From SAR202 cluster bacterium (lineage in GTDB: Bacteria; Chloroflexota; Dehalococcoidia; Lucifugimonadales; UBA2962): a stretch of 64,000 bases of DNA. Both the position numbers and the translations under genes were made by a program. The stretch lies in the NCBI GenBank assembly GCA_009392275.1, contig VFGV01000002.1, forward strand, positions 24,406 to 88,405. Direction: 5' to 3'. This document shows positions 8,031 to 17,525 of the stretch, one piece after another. Each line of letters starts with the position of its first letter. The stretch's first letter is position 1. Under the pieces are notes generated by a model, which was not told the DNA's origin, did no database searches, and saw only the letters and a list, made by a program, of their open reading frames with translations.

Positions 8031-9659
8031 TTACAGACCGATAATATTTCCTTGCTTGTCCACGTCAAGTGAGCGAGGTTTTGATGGTAATCCGGGCATT
8101 GTTACAATATTGCCAGCGATCGGATAAGTGAAACCTGCGCCCATAGATGCTCGAATGTCATTCACTTGAAATATGTAGTTTTCTGGTTTTCCTTTTAGTT
8201 TCGAATCATGTGATATCGACAAAGGCGTTTTTGCCATGCATACAGGTGTATTTGACCAACCAAGTGCCGCATAGCGGGACGCGATTCGTTTGCTTTTTGG
8301 AGACCAATTAACATCGGTAGCATTGTAAACTAACTTTGCGACTGATAACACTTTATCTTCAATAGAGTCTGAAAGGTTGTAGGCATATTTAATTTTCGCT
8401 GGAGAATCAGGCGTGATATCTATTACGGCTTCTGCTAGCTCTTTGCATCCTGAACCTCCGTCCACGAATGAAGTATTTGATACTGCTGCGGCAGCTCCCG
8501 CTTCAATTGATCCTTTCTGCACTATTTTTACTTCTGAAGACCGATCATTAGAAAATTCGTTTATAGCAACAATTACAGGTAGGCCAAATGATTTTATCAC
8601 TTTTATTAAATGACCTAGATTAGACAATCCACTTGACAAAGCCTGGTTATTTTCTTGATCCAAATCTTTGACTTTGACTCCACCATGATATTTTAGACCT
8701 TTAATTGTTGCCACTAAAACTACCGCGTGAGGGTTTAAGTCTGATAAGCGAGATTTGATATGTATGAATTTCTCGAACCCTAAATCCGCTCCAAATCCAG
8801 CCTCTGTTAGAACATACTCTGCGTAATTTAAGGCGATTCTATCTCCTATAACTGAGCTGCAACCATGAGCTATGTTCCCAAATGGACCTGAATGAATGAT
8901 GACAGGTTGACCTTCGGTGGTTTGAACCAGGTTCGGCATTATAGCAGTTCTTAGAAGCGCCATCATTGAGCCAACCGCTCCTTCAATAGATGCTGCTGCA
9001 ACCGGCTCATCAGATTGAGTAAACCCGACAATTACTGACCCTAGTTTCTTTCTCAAATCTTCTAAATCAGAGCTTAATGCCAGAATCGCCATAATTTCGG
9101 AAGCTGTAACTATATCGAAACCTGTTTCTCTAACGGGTAAATTATTTGGGCCTCCGATTCCAGTAACAATTTGCCTAAGGGCACGATGCTCCATATCTGT
9201 AACACGACGCAACGATATGCCACTTGCAGTGAATCCAGGTATTTGTTTTCTGTGTGCCGCATTTTCTGTTAGTGCCACAAGAAGGTTGTGAGCTGACCCC
9301 ACTGCATGAGCATCGCCTGTGAAATGAATGTTAATTTCATCTTCAGGTATTACTTTCGCGGCGCCGCCGCCTGTTCCTCCACCTTTAATCCCAAATATAG
9401 GGCCTAATGAGGGTTCCCTAAGTGTTGCTACCACATTTTTACCTAATAGCCCCATTCCTTGTGCCAATCCCACAGCCGTTGTGGTTTTACCTTCTCCTGC
9501 AGGCGTAGGAGTAATACCTGTTACAACAATTAATTTGCCGTTATTAGATGCCTTATTAGAGATCGTTTTTAAAGGTATCTTTGCCTTAAAATCTCCATAC
9601 ATAATTAATTCTTTAGGATCTATCCCTAACTGTGCTGATATCTCGCTGATTGGTTTCAT
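8031..9659 (-). CDS. fhs: Formate-tetrahydrofolate ligase
   Basis: This enzyme joins formate to tetrahydrofolate with ATP, giving 10-formyl-THF for one-carbon metabolism. The sequence shows the P-loop TPTPAGEGKTTTAVGLAQ, the REPSLGPIFGIKGGGTGGG segment, NIHFTGDAHAV, the HSGPFGNIAHG motif and the conserved end FTYPIAGNIVTMPGLP, and runs through the full family length (about 542-551). I prefer the ATG at 9659 because GGAG sits five bases upstream and a TATAAT at 9697-9692 would give a short leader; an in-frame TTG at 9686 adds nine residues and cannot be excluded. Near the glycolate oxidase genes it may serve formate or C1 recycling, which is inference. Confidence 0.93.
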   Translation of the reverse strand: MKPISEISAQLGIDPKELIMYGDFKAKIPLKTISNKASNNGKLIVVTGITPTPAGEGKTTTAVGLAQGMGLLGKNVVATLREPSLGPIFGIKGGGTGGGAAKVIPEDEINIHFTGDAHAVGSAHNLLVALTENAAHRKQIPGFTASGISLRRVTDMEHRALRQIVTGIGGPNNLPVRETGFDIVTASEIMAILALSSDLEDLRKKLGSVIVGFTQSDEPVAAASIEGAVGSMMALLRTAIMPNLVQTTEGQPVIIHSGPFGNIAHGCSSVIGDRIALNYAEYVLTEAGFGADLGFEKFIHIKSRLSDLNPHAVVLVATIKGLKYHGGVKVKDLDQENNQALSSGLSNLGHLIKVIKSFGLPVIVAINEFSNDRSSEVKIVQKGSIEAGAAAAVSNTSFVDGGSGCKELAEAVIDITPDSPAKIKYAYNLSDSIEDKVLSVAKLVYNATDVNWSPKSKRIASRYAALGWSNTPVCMAKTPLSISHDSKLKGKPENYIFQVNDIRASMGAGFTYPIAGNIVTMPGLPSKPRSLDVDKQGNIIGL

Positions 9660-9691
9660 ATCAACTCCGATTTGTTTGGCATTCAAACTGT

Positions 9692-9697
9692 ATTATA
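9692..9697 (-). promoter_or_regulatory. -10 box upstream of fhs
   Basis: Read on the minus strand this is a perfect TATAAT. A start point about seven bases on (near 9685) would give a leader of roughly 27 bases containing GGAG before the ATG at 9659. No good -35 element is visible. Confidence 0.45.
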
Positions 9698-9783
9698 AAC
9701 AATTTGAGGCACAGACAGGGTTTATTTTTTATATTATAGATGTATGAGAGTTAAAACTTATAGAATTCATGATTTAATCGAAG

Positions 9784-10974
9784 TCATTGTAAGTTTTTAA
9801 GAGGATTTTTAGTTGCCATCAACGAAATGGATATAATCACAAGTAACAAAGCCATGAAACCGATAACCCATTGTCCACCGAGATGTTCCATGGCGAAGCC
9901 AACTGGTAAAACCATCAGATTTACAATGCCAAAAGTCATCATATATAAACTCATTACTCGACCACGATATTCAGGTTTGCTTAGCTTCATTATCAATCCT
10001 TGTATGGGTATTCTTCTGCCAGCATCAGTGATTCCAAGAAGGGATATTAGTAATAATCCAGCTGCATAATACGGCATTAACGCAATAGATATTAAGACTA
10101 TTCCTGATAGGGCAGTGGTTGTTATTAACAATACTCCGCGATTACCATCTTTCTTAGTAGCTAGTATGATTGCTCCTAAGAATGAACCAACTCCCATAAG
10201 AGTCATCATTAATCCTAGAGCTGCTGGACCTTTTTCATATACATCGACTACAAATACCGGTAACACGAATCTGAAAGGCATCGCAAGAGATGTTGTTAAT
10301 AAGGAAATGATTATTACTATCTTTAGTCCGGAAAGACTATTTATGTGTTTTAGTCCTAAAATTATTTCTTGTACCATTGCTGGGTGCGATTGTGTTGGCG
10401 GAGTCAATGATGGCAATTTACTCGTTAAAATAACAGATATTAAGCCTAGGCAAGCTACTACAGTAAAAACTATCCATGGACCTGCTATAGCATAAAGAGC
10501 GCCCCCTATACCTGGTGCCGCTGAGGTTGTGATACTAAGAAGAGCTCCATTTAGAGCAACAGCATTCTCTAGATCGGCTTTTGGTACAAGGTCAGGTATG
10601 GCAGCTTGCCTTGCAGTTAAAGAAAATGCCATGACCAATCCAAAGACTATTCCCATAGCCAATAGGTGTTGCCATACTATCAAGTTTGTATAAATTGAGG
10701 CTGCTATCAGAAGTGCAATTGTTGCGGCCATGATCTGACCTATTTGAATAATGCTTCTTCTTCCAAATCGATCTGCAGCCACGCCGGCGAATAATGGAAA
10801 CAGTAGCATGGGCAACGCCTGGGCTCCATATATCAGACCTAATACTGACGCGGAATCGCTTAAATCGTAAGCCAAATATCCCTGAGCAACAAAAGCCATT
10901 TGTAGGCCACTCATCATTGCAAACATACTGAACCACATGTGTTTGAATTCAGAGTGCCTGAAGGATCTAAGCAT
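9784..10974 (-). CDS. Major facilitator superfamily transporter
   Basis: This 396-residue polytopic membrane protein shows about 12 hydrophobic stretches and the MFS loop 2-3 signature GVAADRFGRRS near residues 63-73. It matches the MFS_1/MFS_3 (EntS/multidrug-like) pattern, with a central loop around 195-210 and a second-half signature AGRRIPIQG. The likely role is proton-coupled export or import of a small molecule; substrate is not predictable. It ends 97 bases before fhs on the same strand and could feed into it, or be independent. Its start faces the long spacer 10975-11384. Confidence 0.85.
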   Translation of the reverse strand: MLRSFRHSEFKHMWFSMFAMMSGLQMAFVAQGYLAYDLSDSASVLGLIYGAQALPMLLFPLFAGVAADRFGRRSIIQIGQIMAATIALLIAASIYTNLIVWQHLLAMGIVFGLVMAFSLTARQAAIPDLVPKADLENAVALNGALLSITTSAAPGIGGALYAIAGPWIVFTVVACLGLISVILTSKLPSLTPPTQSHPAMVQEIILGLKHINSLSGLKIVIIISLLTTSLAMPFRFVLPVFVVDVYEKGPAALGLMMTLMGVGSFLGAIILATKKDGNRGVLLITTTALSGIVLISIALMPYYAAGLLLISLLGITDAGRRIPIQGLIMKLSKPEYRGRVMSLYMMTFGIVNLMVLPVGFAMEHLGGQWVIGFMALLLVIISISLMATKNPLKNLQ

Positions 10975-11384
10975 ACTAAGTTTAGTTAACCTTCCGGGCT
11001 TGCTATGTTTAATATGGGGTTGAGAAATAATTTCGGGCTTTCTAGTATTTTTGGTTTATAAAGCGGTGATTCACAATGGTTGCGATAGACCCTTTTATGA
11101 ATAGATTCAATCTATTTAGTTGTTTGTTCGTATTCCGGCTCGACTTTAAAATTAATGCAATTGTCATCTGTTTACTTTAAGTTGAAATTAACAGTTGTAC
11201 AAGTGTGCGAAGGTTAATAATCAAGATGTCTTATATTTAGGGGTCCTGGCCATGAGGTGCACTCATTCAACTGTATATAAACAGCCAAAAGGTCCTCAAG
11301 GGTGTTCGGCCAGGACCCGTTTTTGCCCAAATTGTTACGTTAATTTTAAATCGGGTTTTAGCTATTTGATGTTACCATAAATAT
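10975..11384. other. 410-base intergenic region between MFS gene and aroC
   Basis: This is the longest gene-free stretch in the window and separates two divergent genes. The left part (10975-11230) is AT-rich, and I see no gene in it; it should hold the promoters of the MFS gene. The right part carries a -10-like TATATT at 11232-11237 and the structured element at 11241-11325. A 61-codon frame covering 11195-11380 is open, but its composition and the RNA structure inside it argue against coding. Confidence 0.6.
11241..11325 (+). ncRNA. Candidate structured RNA or leader element upstream of aroC
   Basis: A perfect 11-base stem pairs GGGTCCTGGCC (11241-11251) with GGCCAGGACCC (11308-11318), directly followed by five T (11320-11324). 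Inside are hairpins ATGAG/CTCAT (11252-11256 with 11262-11266) and CTGT/ACAG (11271-11274 with 11281-11284), giving a multi-branch fold. A second GGTCCT (11291-11296) can compete for the right arm as a compact hairpin. A TATATT box at 11232-11237 places a start point close to 11241-11244. It is either an 80-85 base small RNA whose ends pair with each other or an attenuator-like leader of aroC (ATG 60 bases further). It lacks the SRP RNA GGAA core and does not match riboswitch classes I know. Confidence 0.5.
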
Positions 11385-12464
11385 ATGAGTAATACGTTTG
11401 GCAAAATTTTTAGAATAACCACCTGGGGAGAATCTCATGGAGACGGTGTGGGTGTTGTAATCGATGGGTGTCCGGCTGGAATACCGATATCAGTTTCAGA
11501 CATACAAAGTGAATTAGATAGGCGTCGGCCAGGTCAGAGTCAAATCACGACACAACGGCGTGAGGCAGATGAGCCATTAATTTTATCTGGTGTTTTTGAA
11601 GGAGTAAGTTTAGGAACTCCAATAATGATAATGGTAAAAAACCAAGATGCCCGAGGAAAAGATTATCGAGAAACAGAGCATACATTTCGCCCATCTCATG
11701 CAGATTACACTTATGACGCAAAGTATGGTGTTAGAGATTGGAAAGGTGGCGGACGTGCAAGTGCTCGAGAAACAGTTGGAAGAGTCGCAGCTGCGGCGGT
11801 GGCCAATCAAATTTTATCTACTCACAATATAGAAATAGTCGGATATGTAAAGAAAGTTTGGAATATCATTGCAGATGTTGATCCTGATCAAGTCACAAGA
11901 AAAGATGTTGAAGTTAATGAAGTTAGATGTCCTGACTCAAATAAAGCAAAAATAATGATTGAACGGATAAAGACGGCACGAAAAGATGGGGATTCGCTAG
12001 GCGGAGTTGTTGAAGTTGTGGCTCGAGGTATTCCACCAGGTCTTGGCGAGCCAGTATTCGATAAGTTAGATGCGTTGTTGGCAAACGCTGTATTGTCTTT
12101 ACCAGCTTGTAAAGGGTTTGAGATAGGATCTGGGTTCGCCGGAACATCGATGACGGGTTCTGAACATAATGACGCTTTTTATAATGATAACGGCAGGATA
12201 AGAACACGTACTAATCATTCGGGAGGTGTACAGGGTGGGATATCAAATGGTGAAAATATAGTATTACGAGCTGCTTTCAAGCCCACTGCCACTATCGCCA
12301 AAGAGCAAGCTACTGTGAATAAACTTGGTAAAGAGACCACAATCAAAGGTAGAGGCAGGCACGATCCGTGTGTCTTGCCTAGAGCGGTGCCAATGGTCGA
12401 GTCTATGGTCTCTTTGGTTATTTGTGATCTTTTACTGAGACAGTCAGTTAGTCATACCGGATAA
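11385..12464 (+). CDS. aroC: Chorismate synthase
   Basis: This 359-residue enzyme catalyses the last shikimate-pathway step, converting 5-enolpyruvylshikimate-3-phosphate to chorismate with reduced FMN. The sequence shows the signature [18 protein letters not shown] near the N-terminus, [17 protein letters not shown], the central [12 protein letters not shown] and the C-terminal [16 protein letters not shown]. Length and motif order are typical. It stands alone on the plus strand, converging on the SDR gene 32 bases later. The structured element at 11241-11325 lies in its leader and may regulate it. Confidence 0.95.
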   Translation: MSNTFGKIFRITTWGESHGDGVGVVIDGCPAGIPISVSDIQSELDRRRPGQSQITTQRREADEPLILSGVFEGVSLGTPIMIMVKNQDARGKDYRETEHTFRPSHADYTYDAKYGVRDWKGGGRASARETVGRVAAAAVANQILSTHNIEIVGYVKKVWNIIADVDPDQVTRKDVEVNEVRCPDSNKAKIMIERIKTARKDGDSLGGVVEVVARGIPPGLGEPVFDKLDALLANAVLSLPACKGFEIGSGFAGTSMTGSEHNDAFYNDNGRIRTRTNHSGGVQGGISNGENIVLRAAFKPTATIAKEQATVNKLGKETTIKGRGRHDPCVLPRAVPMVESMVSLVICDLLLRQSVSHTG

Positions 12465-12496
12465 ATCCATTTATATTAGGGTTATTTGCGAGACAA

Positions 12497-13282
12497 TTAA
12501 GTCACTGCAGAGGATCCACCATCAACATTTATTGCTGTGCCTGTAATGTATGAAGCCAGTTCTGAAGATAAAAATACTATTAGGTTTGCCACTTCTTCTG
12601 GCTCTCCAAATCTGCCTATAGGTATGTTGCTTCCGTTTTTAGCGTACCATTCCTCTAAAGTATTCTGGTTTTTATTTTCAGATAACCAAGTGCGTTCATG
12701 CTGAGCACTTTTAATTAAACCGACACAAATCGTATTAATTAAAATACCATCTTTGGCATAATCAAGTGACATCTCTTTGGTTAACGCTATTCCGGCCGCA
12801 CGTGAAACTGAAGTAGGAACAGAAGCTGGACCAGGGGCTTTACCCCCAGGAGTCGTTATATTGATTATCCGCCCCCAACCTTGATCTTTCATATAAGGCG
12901 CAACTAATCTGGAAAACCTAATTGCTCCCATTAACTTTAAATCCAGGTCTTCTCGCCATAAATCATCTGTGATTTCCTGAAAGTGCCCGGCAGATGATCT
13001 CCCTGCATTATTAACCAGGATGTCTACTGAGCCAAATAACTTTATAGTTTCCGACACTGTGTTTTTGATGTCTTCAGGTTTTGTGACATCGCAGGTTATT
13101 GGTAATATTTTTGATGTCTTCCCATTAGAAATTTGTTTTGCTGTATTTTGTAAATGATCAGTGCGACGTGCACAAATTATGACATTCGCTCCAGCTCTAG
13201 CTAATTTTTCTGCTGCGGCCCTACCTATCCCGTCGCTTCCTCCGGTCACCAGGGCGTTTTTCCCATTGAGATCTAAGTTCAA
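12497..13282 (-). CDS. Short-chain dehydrogenase/reductase (glycolate oxidase cluster)
   Basis: This SDR oxidoreductase has the cofactor motif TGGSDGIG near its start, the NNAG strand motif and the C-terminal NVDGGSS. The usual catalytic YxxxK is replaced by the segment VPTSVSRAAG, so the active site is atypical: a serine sits where tyrosine is expected and arginine where lysine is. I place the start at the TTG at 13282 because GGAGG lies eight bases upstream and MNLDLNGKNALVTGG is a normal SDR N-terminus. A longer frame from 13369 would overlap glcF by 149 bases. It overlaps the end of glcF by 62 bases and is the last gene of the glc operon. Confidence 0.75.
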   Translation of the reverse strand: MNLDLNGKNALVTGGSDGIGRAAAEKLARAGANVIICARRTDHLQNTAKQISNGKTSKILPITCDVTKPEDIKNTVSETIKLFGSVDILVNNAGRSSAGHFQEITDDLWREDLDLKLMGAIRFSRLVAPYMKDQGWGRIINITTPGGKAPGPASVPTSVSRAAGIALTKEMSLDYAKDGILINTICVGLIKSAQHERTWLSENKNQNTLEEWYAKNGSNIPIGRFGEPEEVANLIVFLSSELASYITGTAINVDGGSSAVT

Positions 13283-14684
13283 GTCGCTCTTCCTCCCATG
13301 CTGATTCATTAAAGGATGTACCTTCTGTTTCAGGCTCATTTTGAATTCTTTCTGCCTGATAACTTGCATCTAAAAGGTCGGTAACATACTTCACTTCCAC
13401 AGACATATTCGTTTTTTGAGTACCCTGATTCATTTGCATCCAACATCCGGGATTTCCAGTTGTAACGATTTGGGCGCCCGTTTCTTCTATAGTTTTCATT
13501 TTGTCGTCCATCAAATTCAAAGACATTTTATGTTGAGTGATTACATAGGTACCACCAGCGCCGCAGCACCGGTCAGAATTTCTCATTTCAATTAAATTCA
13601 AGCCAGGTATGAGCTTTAAAAGTTCCCTTGGTTGACTTCTAATTTTCTGGGTATGCGCTAAATGGCAGGGGTCTTGATAAGTTACATTTGACTCTAACCG
13701 ACCTTTTGGCGGGTCGATCGGAAGTTCATACAAGAATTCATTTATATCCTTAACCTTATATTCCAACTGCTTTGCTTTATCAATATATACTTCATCGTCT
13801 TTTAGTAATTCCCCATATTCTTTCATTCGTGTGCTACATCCTGCAGAAGAGGAAAGTACTGCATCAATGTCTTTTGAGAGAAAGGCATCAATATTTCTTC
13901 TCGCCATATCCCTGGCTTTTACTAAGTCACCAACATGACTATGAATCGCGCCGCAGCAACCTTGTTCTTTAGGAACTACAACTTTAACTCCATTTCTAGT
14001 AAGAACTCGTATCGCTGATCTCATTTCAGGCCCGTTAATTAAAGGCATTATGCAACCTGATAGTAGTCCGACAGTTTTTTTAGGCTCACCAAAAGGATGA
14101 TAGGTTTGTCCATCTGCCGAGAAAAACTTATCGGATATTCTAGGCATGGAATCGTGTAAACTTCCAAGGTTGCCCGGTATAAGGTGTAATACTTTTAAAA
14201 CTGATACCAGTTTATGCATACCGGTTTTTTGATATATTCTCATTGTTCCAACTAACCCTGAAAGTATTATTTGGTCGGTAAGAATTCTGCGTAGTAATAG
14301 CCAATTAACCACCTTGGTCAGAATAGATGTTTTTCGCGATTTACTTACCTGTGACATCGTTTTTTCAATTAAGTTGCCATATGGCACACCTGAAGGGCAG
14401 ACGTCCTCGCAGGCTCTGCACTGTATGCACATATCCCAGTGATCAATGACATCATTGTTCATTGTAAGCCTGCCTTCTATTACTCCTTTCATCAGGGCTA
14501 TCCGACCTCGTGGAGATTCGGTTTCTAGGCCCGTTTGAACGTATGTAGGGCAAGCCTGCAGGCAGAACCCGCAATGTACGCACTTGTATAGGTCTTCTTC
14601 TAATGGTGGATTTGAGAAAGGAAACCCTTTTAAAATGCTGTCAACCTTAACTTTGTTTTTTGAGTTGGTATTTATGTCATTCAT
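13221..14684 (-). CDS. glcF: Glycolate oxidase iron-sulfur subunit GlcF
   Basis: This 487-residue electron-transfer subunit has two ferredoxin-type 4Fe-4S motifs, with cysteines 35, 38, 41, 45 and 86, 89, 92, 96. Two CCG domains follow (GCIMP...GCCGAIHSH and DPCHLAH...RCCGAGG), as in GlcF and heterodisulfide reductase subunit D. It should pass electrons from the flavin subunits to quinone at the membrane. It follows glcE by ten bases. The C-terminal 60 residues, charged and rich in E and R, extend beyond the family core and overlap the SDR gene. Lactate-type oxidases use similar subunits, so the substrate is inferred from the D-E-F gene order. Confidence 0.87.
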   Translation of the reverse strand: MNDINTNSKNKVKVDSILKGFPFSNPPLEEDLYKCVHCGFCLQACPTYVQTGLETESPRGRIALMKGVIEGRLTMNNDVIDHWDMCIQCRACEDVCPSGVPYGNLIEKTMSQVSKSRKTSILTKVVNWLLLRRILTDQIILSGLVGTMRIYQKTGMHKLVSVLKVLHLIPGNLGSLHDSMPRISDKFFSADGQTYHPFGEPKKTVGLLSGCIMPLINGPEMRSAIRVLTRNGVKVVVPKEQGCCGAIHSHVGDLVKARDMARRNIDAFLSKDIDAVLSSSAGCSTRMKEYGELLKDDEVYIDKAKQLEYKVKDINEFLYELPIDPPKGRLESNVTYQDPCHLAHTQKIRSQPRELLKLIPGLNLIEMRNSDRCCGAGGTYVITQHKMSLNLMDDKMKTIEETGAQIVTTGNPGCWMQMNQGTQKTNMSVEVKYVTDLLDASYQAERIQNEPETEGTSFNESAWEEERLELRSQWEKRPGDRRKRRDR

Positions 14685-14694
14685 GATATGCGCT

Positions 14695-16038
14695 TTATAA
14701 TAATCGTCCGGGGTTTAGAATATTTAATGGATCATAATTTGATTTAAGACTTTTAAATGTTTTCTGGTTTTGTTCAAATCCATCCCAAACACCAAATTCT
14801 TCTTTAATAAATTCGGGACCTTGTTCAATAACGGCAGTGCCTCTACGTTGCCTAACTAATCTTCTCACATCAGAAACGATCTCCCCGAATTTATTTTGTT
14901 CAGCATTATTACTCACATCATATACGTGAAACAGTATGGTTCCATGTCCAACATTAGTGGACAATCCTGGCATCAGGCCTTTGGTTATCGTAGTGCTCTC
15001 CAAAGACCCAAGGATGTCTCCTACAGTATTTGGAGGCAAGGATATCCTCATGGACAAATAAGGTTTTGTATCTGAGTTCCATCCAAAGTCAGAAACTTTT
15101 TGCCAAACATCTTCTTGTTCCTGCTCTCTAATTTGACTGACAGTTTTAGGATTATGTTGTTTTAACAATGAATCGACCTCATCTATGCAGCGGTTTAAGC
15201 TGAGGTTTTTGCCAAATAAACGTACTGCCATTAGATGTCCTGGTTTAATTGATTTAATATTTAAATGGTGTAAAGCACCTGGATTTATATAAGATAAGCA
15301 CAGTTTGTTAATCTTCGATCGAAAAATCGACATTGATGCATTATATGCATCTGCCTGACTAGCAAAGGTCGTTATTACACTGACCTCATTCTCAGGCTTT
15401 GGAAGCACTTTCAAAGACACTTCTGATATTACTCCTAACGTTCCTAAGCCTCCGATATGTAACCTGGACATTTCGTAACCGCTGACATTTTTCATAACTT
15501 GTCCGCCGCTTTTACTGATTACTCCGTCTGGATGAATTGTTTTCATACCAGTTACCAGATCTCTTAGGGTTCCGTTTAACCATGTCAGTGATCCCGATGT
15601 GCCAATTGCCAGAATCCCTCCTATAGTGGATCTTTGAGTTAATGGGGCTGATATAGGTAGAAACTGATTATTTTCCTGTAATTGTTTTTGTAGTTTTTCT
15701 AAAGTTATTCCAGCTTGAACTGTGATGCTGAGATCGGATGGTTTATAGTCAATGACTTTGTCTAACTTATTTAAAGTGAGTCCTAAATCATACTGTGTTG
15801 GCTTATTACCAATAGCAAGGCGTGTAGCCCCACCGATGGGGCATACATTTAATTCATATTCTGATGCTTTTCTTAAAGATTCAGATATGTGTTCATTTGA
15901 TATAGGGCTTAATACTATAGTCGGGCTGACATTATCAATTGAATGATAATCTGAAGGCGATGTTAGTTCATCTTTAAGAGATTGACTTAAAGATTTAACA
16001 AAATCAGCTGTATTTTTTTGTTTAATTGTTTGATTCAA
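14695..16038 (-). CDS. glcE: Glycolate oxidase FAD-binding subunit GlcE
   Basis: This 447-residue FAD_binding_4 protein has the flavin-binding GGATRLAIGN near 67-76, the QAGITLEKLQ and APLTQRSTIGGILAIGTSGS segments, and a C-terminal NPGRLL typical of the VAO flavoprotein family. GlcE is the second, usually degenerate flavin subunit of the membrane-linked D-lactate/glycolate dehydrogenase. At 447 residues it is longer than many GlcE (about 350). The start is a TTG seven bases after the glcD stop (ATG is not available nearby). It is read in the order glcD-glcE-glcF, matching the E. coli arrangement. Confidence 0.83.
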   Translation of the reverse strand: MNQTIKQKNTADFVKSLSQSLKDELTSPSDYHSIDNVSPTIVLSPISNEHISESLRKASEYELNVCPIGGATRLAIGNKPTQYDLGLTLNKLDKVIDYKPSDLSITVQAGITLEKLQKQLQENNQFLPISAPLTQRSTIGGILAIGTSGSLTWLNGTLRDLVTGMKTIHPDGVISKSGGQVMKNVSGYEMSRLHIGGLGTLGVISEVSLKVLPKPENEVSVITTFASQADAYNASMSIFRSKINKLCLSYINPGALHHLNIKSIKPGHLMAVRLFGKNLSLNRCIDEVDSLLKQHNPKTVSQIREQEQEDVWQKVSDFGWNSDTKPYLSMRISLPPNTVGDILGSLESTTITKGLMPGLSTNVGHGTILFHVYDVSNNAEQNKFGEIVSDVRRLVRQRRGTAVIEQGPEFIKEEFGVWDGFEQNQKTFKSLKSNYDPLNILNPGRLL

Positions 16039-16044
16039 ATTTAG

Positions 16045-17493
16045 TTAAATGTATGCACCTGTCCCGGTATTGGATACGGAAGAAGACTGAGAAAAAGTGG
16101 TGGTGGCAGACTCAGCTTTATCGGGAAATATTTTACCTGGGTTGAGCAGTGATTTTTTATCGAATACAGTTTTTAATTTAGACATTGAGTCTAAGTCATC
16201 ATTATTAAACATATACGGCATCAATTCACGTTTTTCTATACCAATGCCATGTTCGCCTGATAGTGCTCCGCCTGCATCTACACACAGTTTAAGAATTATG
16301 CCACCAATTTCGAATGCAATTTTAGTCTCTTTATCATTTCTTTCGTCAAACAATATTGCTGGATGCAAATTACCATCGCCAGCATGTAAGACATTTGCTA
16401 TAGGTACGTTATATTCAGCTGAAATCTCTTTGATTTTACTCATTACTTCAACAAGTTTGCTTGGTGGAATAGTACCGTCTATTAAGTAATAGTTCGGTGC
16501 CAGTCTCCCTAGCGCGCTTAACGCGCCTTTACGCCCAGCCCAAAGCTTAGTTCTATCCAGTTCAGTTTTAGCAGTTCTTATTTCAAGAGGATTGTATTTA
16601 CTCATTACTTTTTCGATATCAGCAACATCTTCTTCTACTAATTCGGCTAGTCCTTCAACTTCCACGAGAAGCACTGCTCCTGCGTTCTCCGGATACCCGG
16701 CATTTACAGCAGGTTCGGCCGCTTTTATAGCTAAATCATCCATCATTTCCATTGCAGCTGGAACGATTCCAGAACTTATAACTGCAGATACCGCGGCACT
16801 TGCTTGGTCTAAATCTTGGTATATTGCTAACAATGTTTTTACTGATTCTGGCCTTCTGCTTAGTCTTAATATAGCTTTAGTTACTATTGATAACGTCCCT
16901 TCCGAGCCAATCATTATGCCTCTAAGGTCATATCCTGGATGTTCTCGTGTTCTACCTCCATACCAAGATATCTCTCCGTCAGCGTCCACTACCTCTATTC
17001 CGAGTACATGGTTCGTAGTAACGCCGTACGCTAGGCAGTGAGGACCACCCGAATTTTCTGCAATATTGCCTCCAATTGTGCAGGCCTGTTGACTCGATGG
17101 GTCTGGAGCATAGTACAAATCAAACTTTGATACAGCTTGAGTTAGTTCAAGGTTTACAACACCTGGCTCAACAACGGCGATTTGGTTTTCGGGATCGATT
17201 TCTAAAATTTGATTCATACGTGTAAGTGATAGAAGTATTCCACCTTGTTCCGCGATTGCTCCTCCACTCAGGCCTGTGCCAGCACCACGAGCCACGATGG
17301 CTATTTCTGCCGTTGATGCAATTTTCATCAACTCAGAAATTTCGTTTGTGGATTTGGGTAATACCACGACTGTAGGTTGAGATCTGTCAACAGATCCATC
17401 GTATTCGAAAGTAATTAGGTCAGATTCTTTGTTAAGTACATATTGCTTACCAACTACTGCCTGCAAACGTTTTATTATCCTAGAGTCGATCAT
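16045..17493 (-). CDS. glcD: Glycolate oxidase subunit GlcD (FAD-linked)
   Basis: This 482-residue catalytic flavoprotein has the FAD-pyrophosphate motif ARGAGTGLSGG at residues 68-78, the PDPSSQQACTIGGNIAENSGG stretch, HAGDGNLHP and the C-terminal GEHGIGIEKR and NPGKIFPD motifs of GlcD. It oxidises glycolate (or D-2-hydroxy acids) to glyoxylate, delivering electrons through GlcE/GlcF. The last 25 residues are serine/threonine-rich and outside the family core. It is the first gene of glcDEF-SDR and faces the divergent glycan cluster over a 116-base spacer. Confidence 0.9.
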   Translation of the reverse strand: MIDSRIIKRLQAVVGKQYVLNKESDLITFEYDGSVDRSQPTVVVLPKSTNEISELMKIASTAEIAIVARGAGTGLSGGAIAEQGGILLSLTRMNQILEIDPENQIAVVEPGVVNLELTQAVSKFDLYYAPDPSSQQACTIGGNIAENSGGPHCLAYGVTTNHVLGIEVVDADGEISWYGGRTREHPGYDLRGIMIGSEGTLSIVTKAILRLSRRPESVKTLLAIYQDLDQASAAVSAVISSGIVPAAMEMMDDLAIKAAEPAVNAGYPENAGAVLLVEVEGLAELVEEDVADIEKVMSKYNPLEIRTAKTELDRTKLWAGRKGALSALGRLAPNYYLIDGTIPPSKLVEVMSKIKEISAEYNVPIANVLHAGDGNLHPAILFDERNDKETKIAFEIGGIILKLCVDAGGALSGEHGIGIEKRELMPYMFNNDDLDSMSKLKTVFDKKSLLNPGKIFPDKAESATTTFSQSSSVSNTGTGAYI

Positions 17494-17525
17494 TTTGTTA
17501 TGTTAGTTGAATTAATGGTTAATGA

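Noticed and set aside
11241..11318. Small SRP RNA
   Set aside because: The conserved apical loop with GGAA and the asymmetric internal loop are absent.
11291..11325. T-box-like AGGGTG segment (11299-11304) before the T-run, upstream of aroC
   Set aside because: A T-box needs a much longer stem I and a tRNA-pairing bulge; only about 60 bases lie upstream of the segment and the remaining T-box consensus is not present.
11195..11380. An open 61-codon frame across the structured element upstream of aroC
   Set aside because: It covers the 11-base stem and T-run, has a cysteine-rich, unfamiliar product and no ribosome binding site, so RNA structure explains the sequence better.
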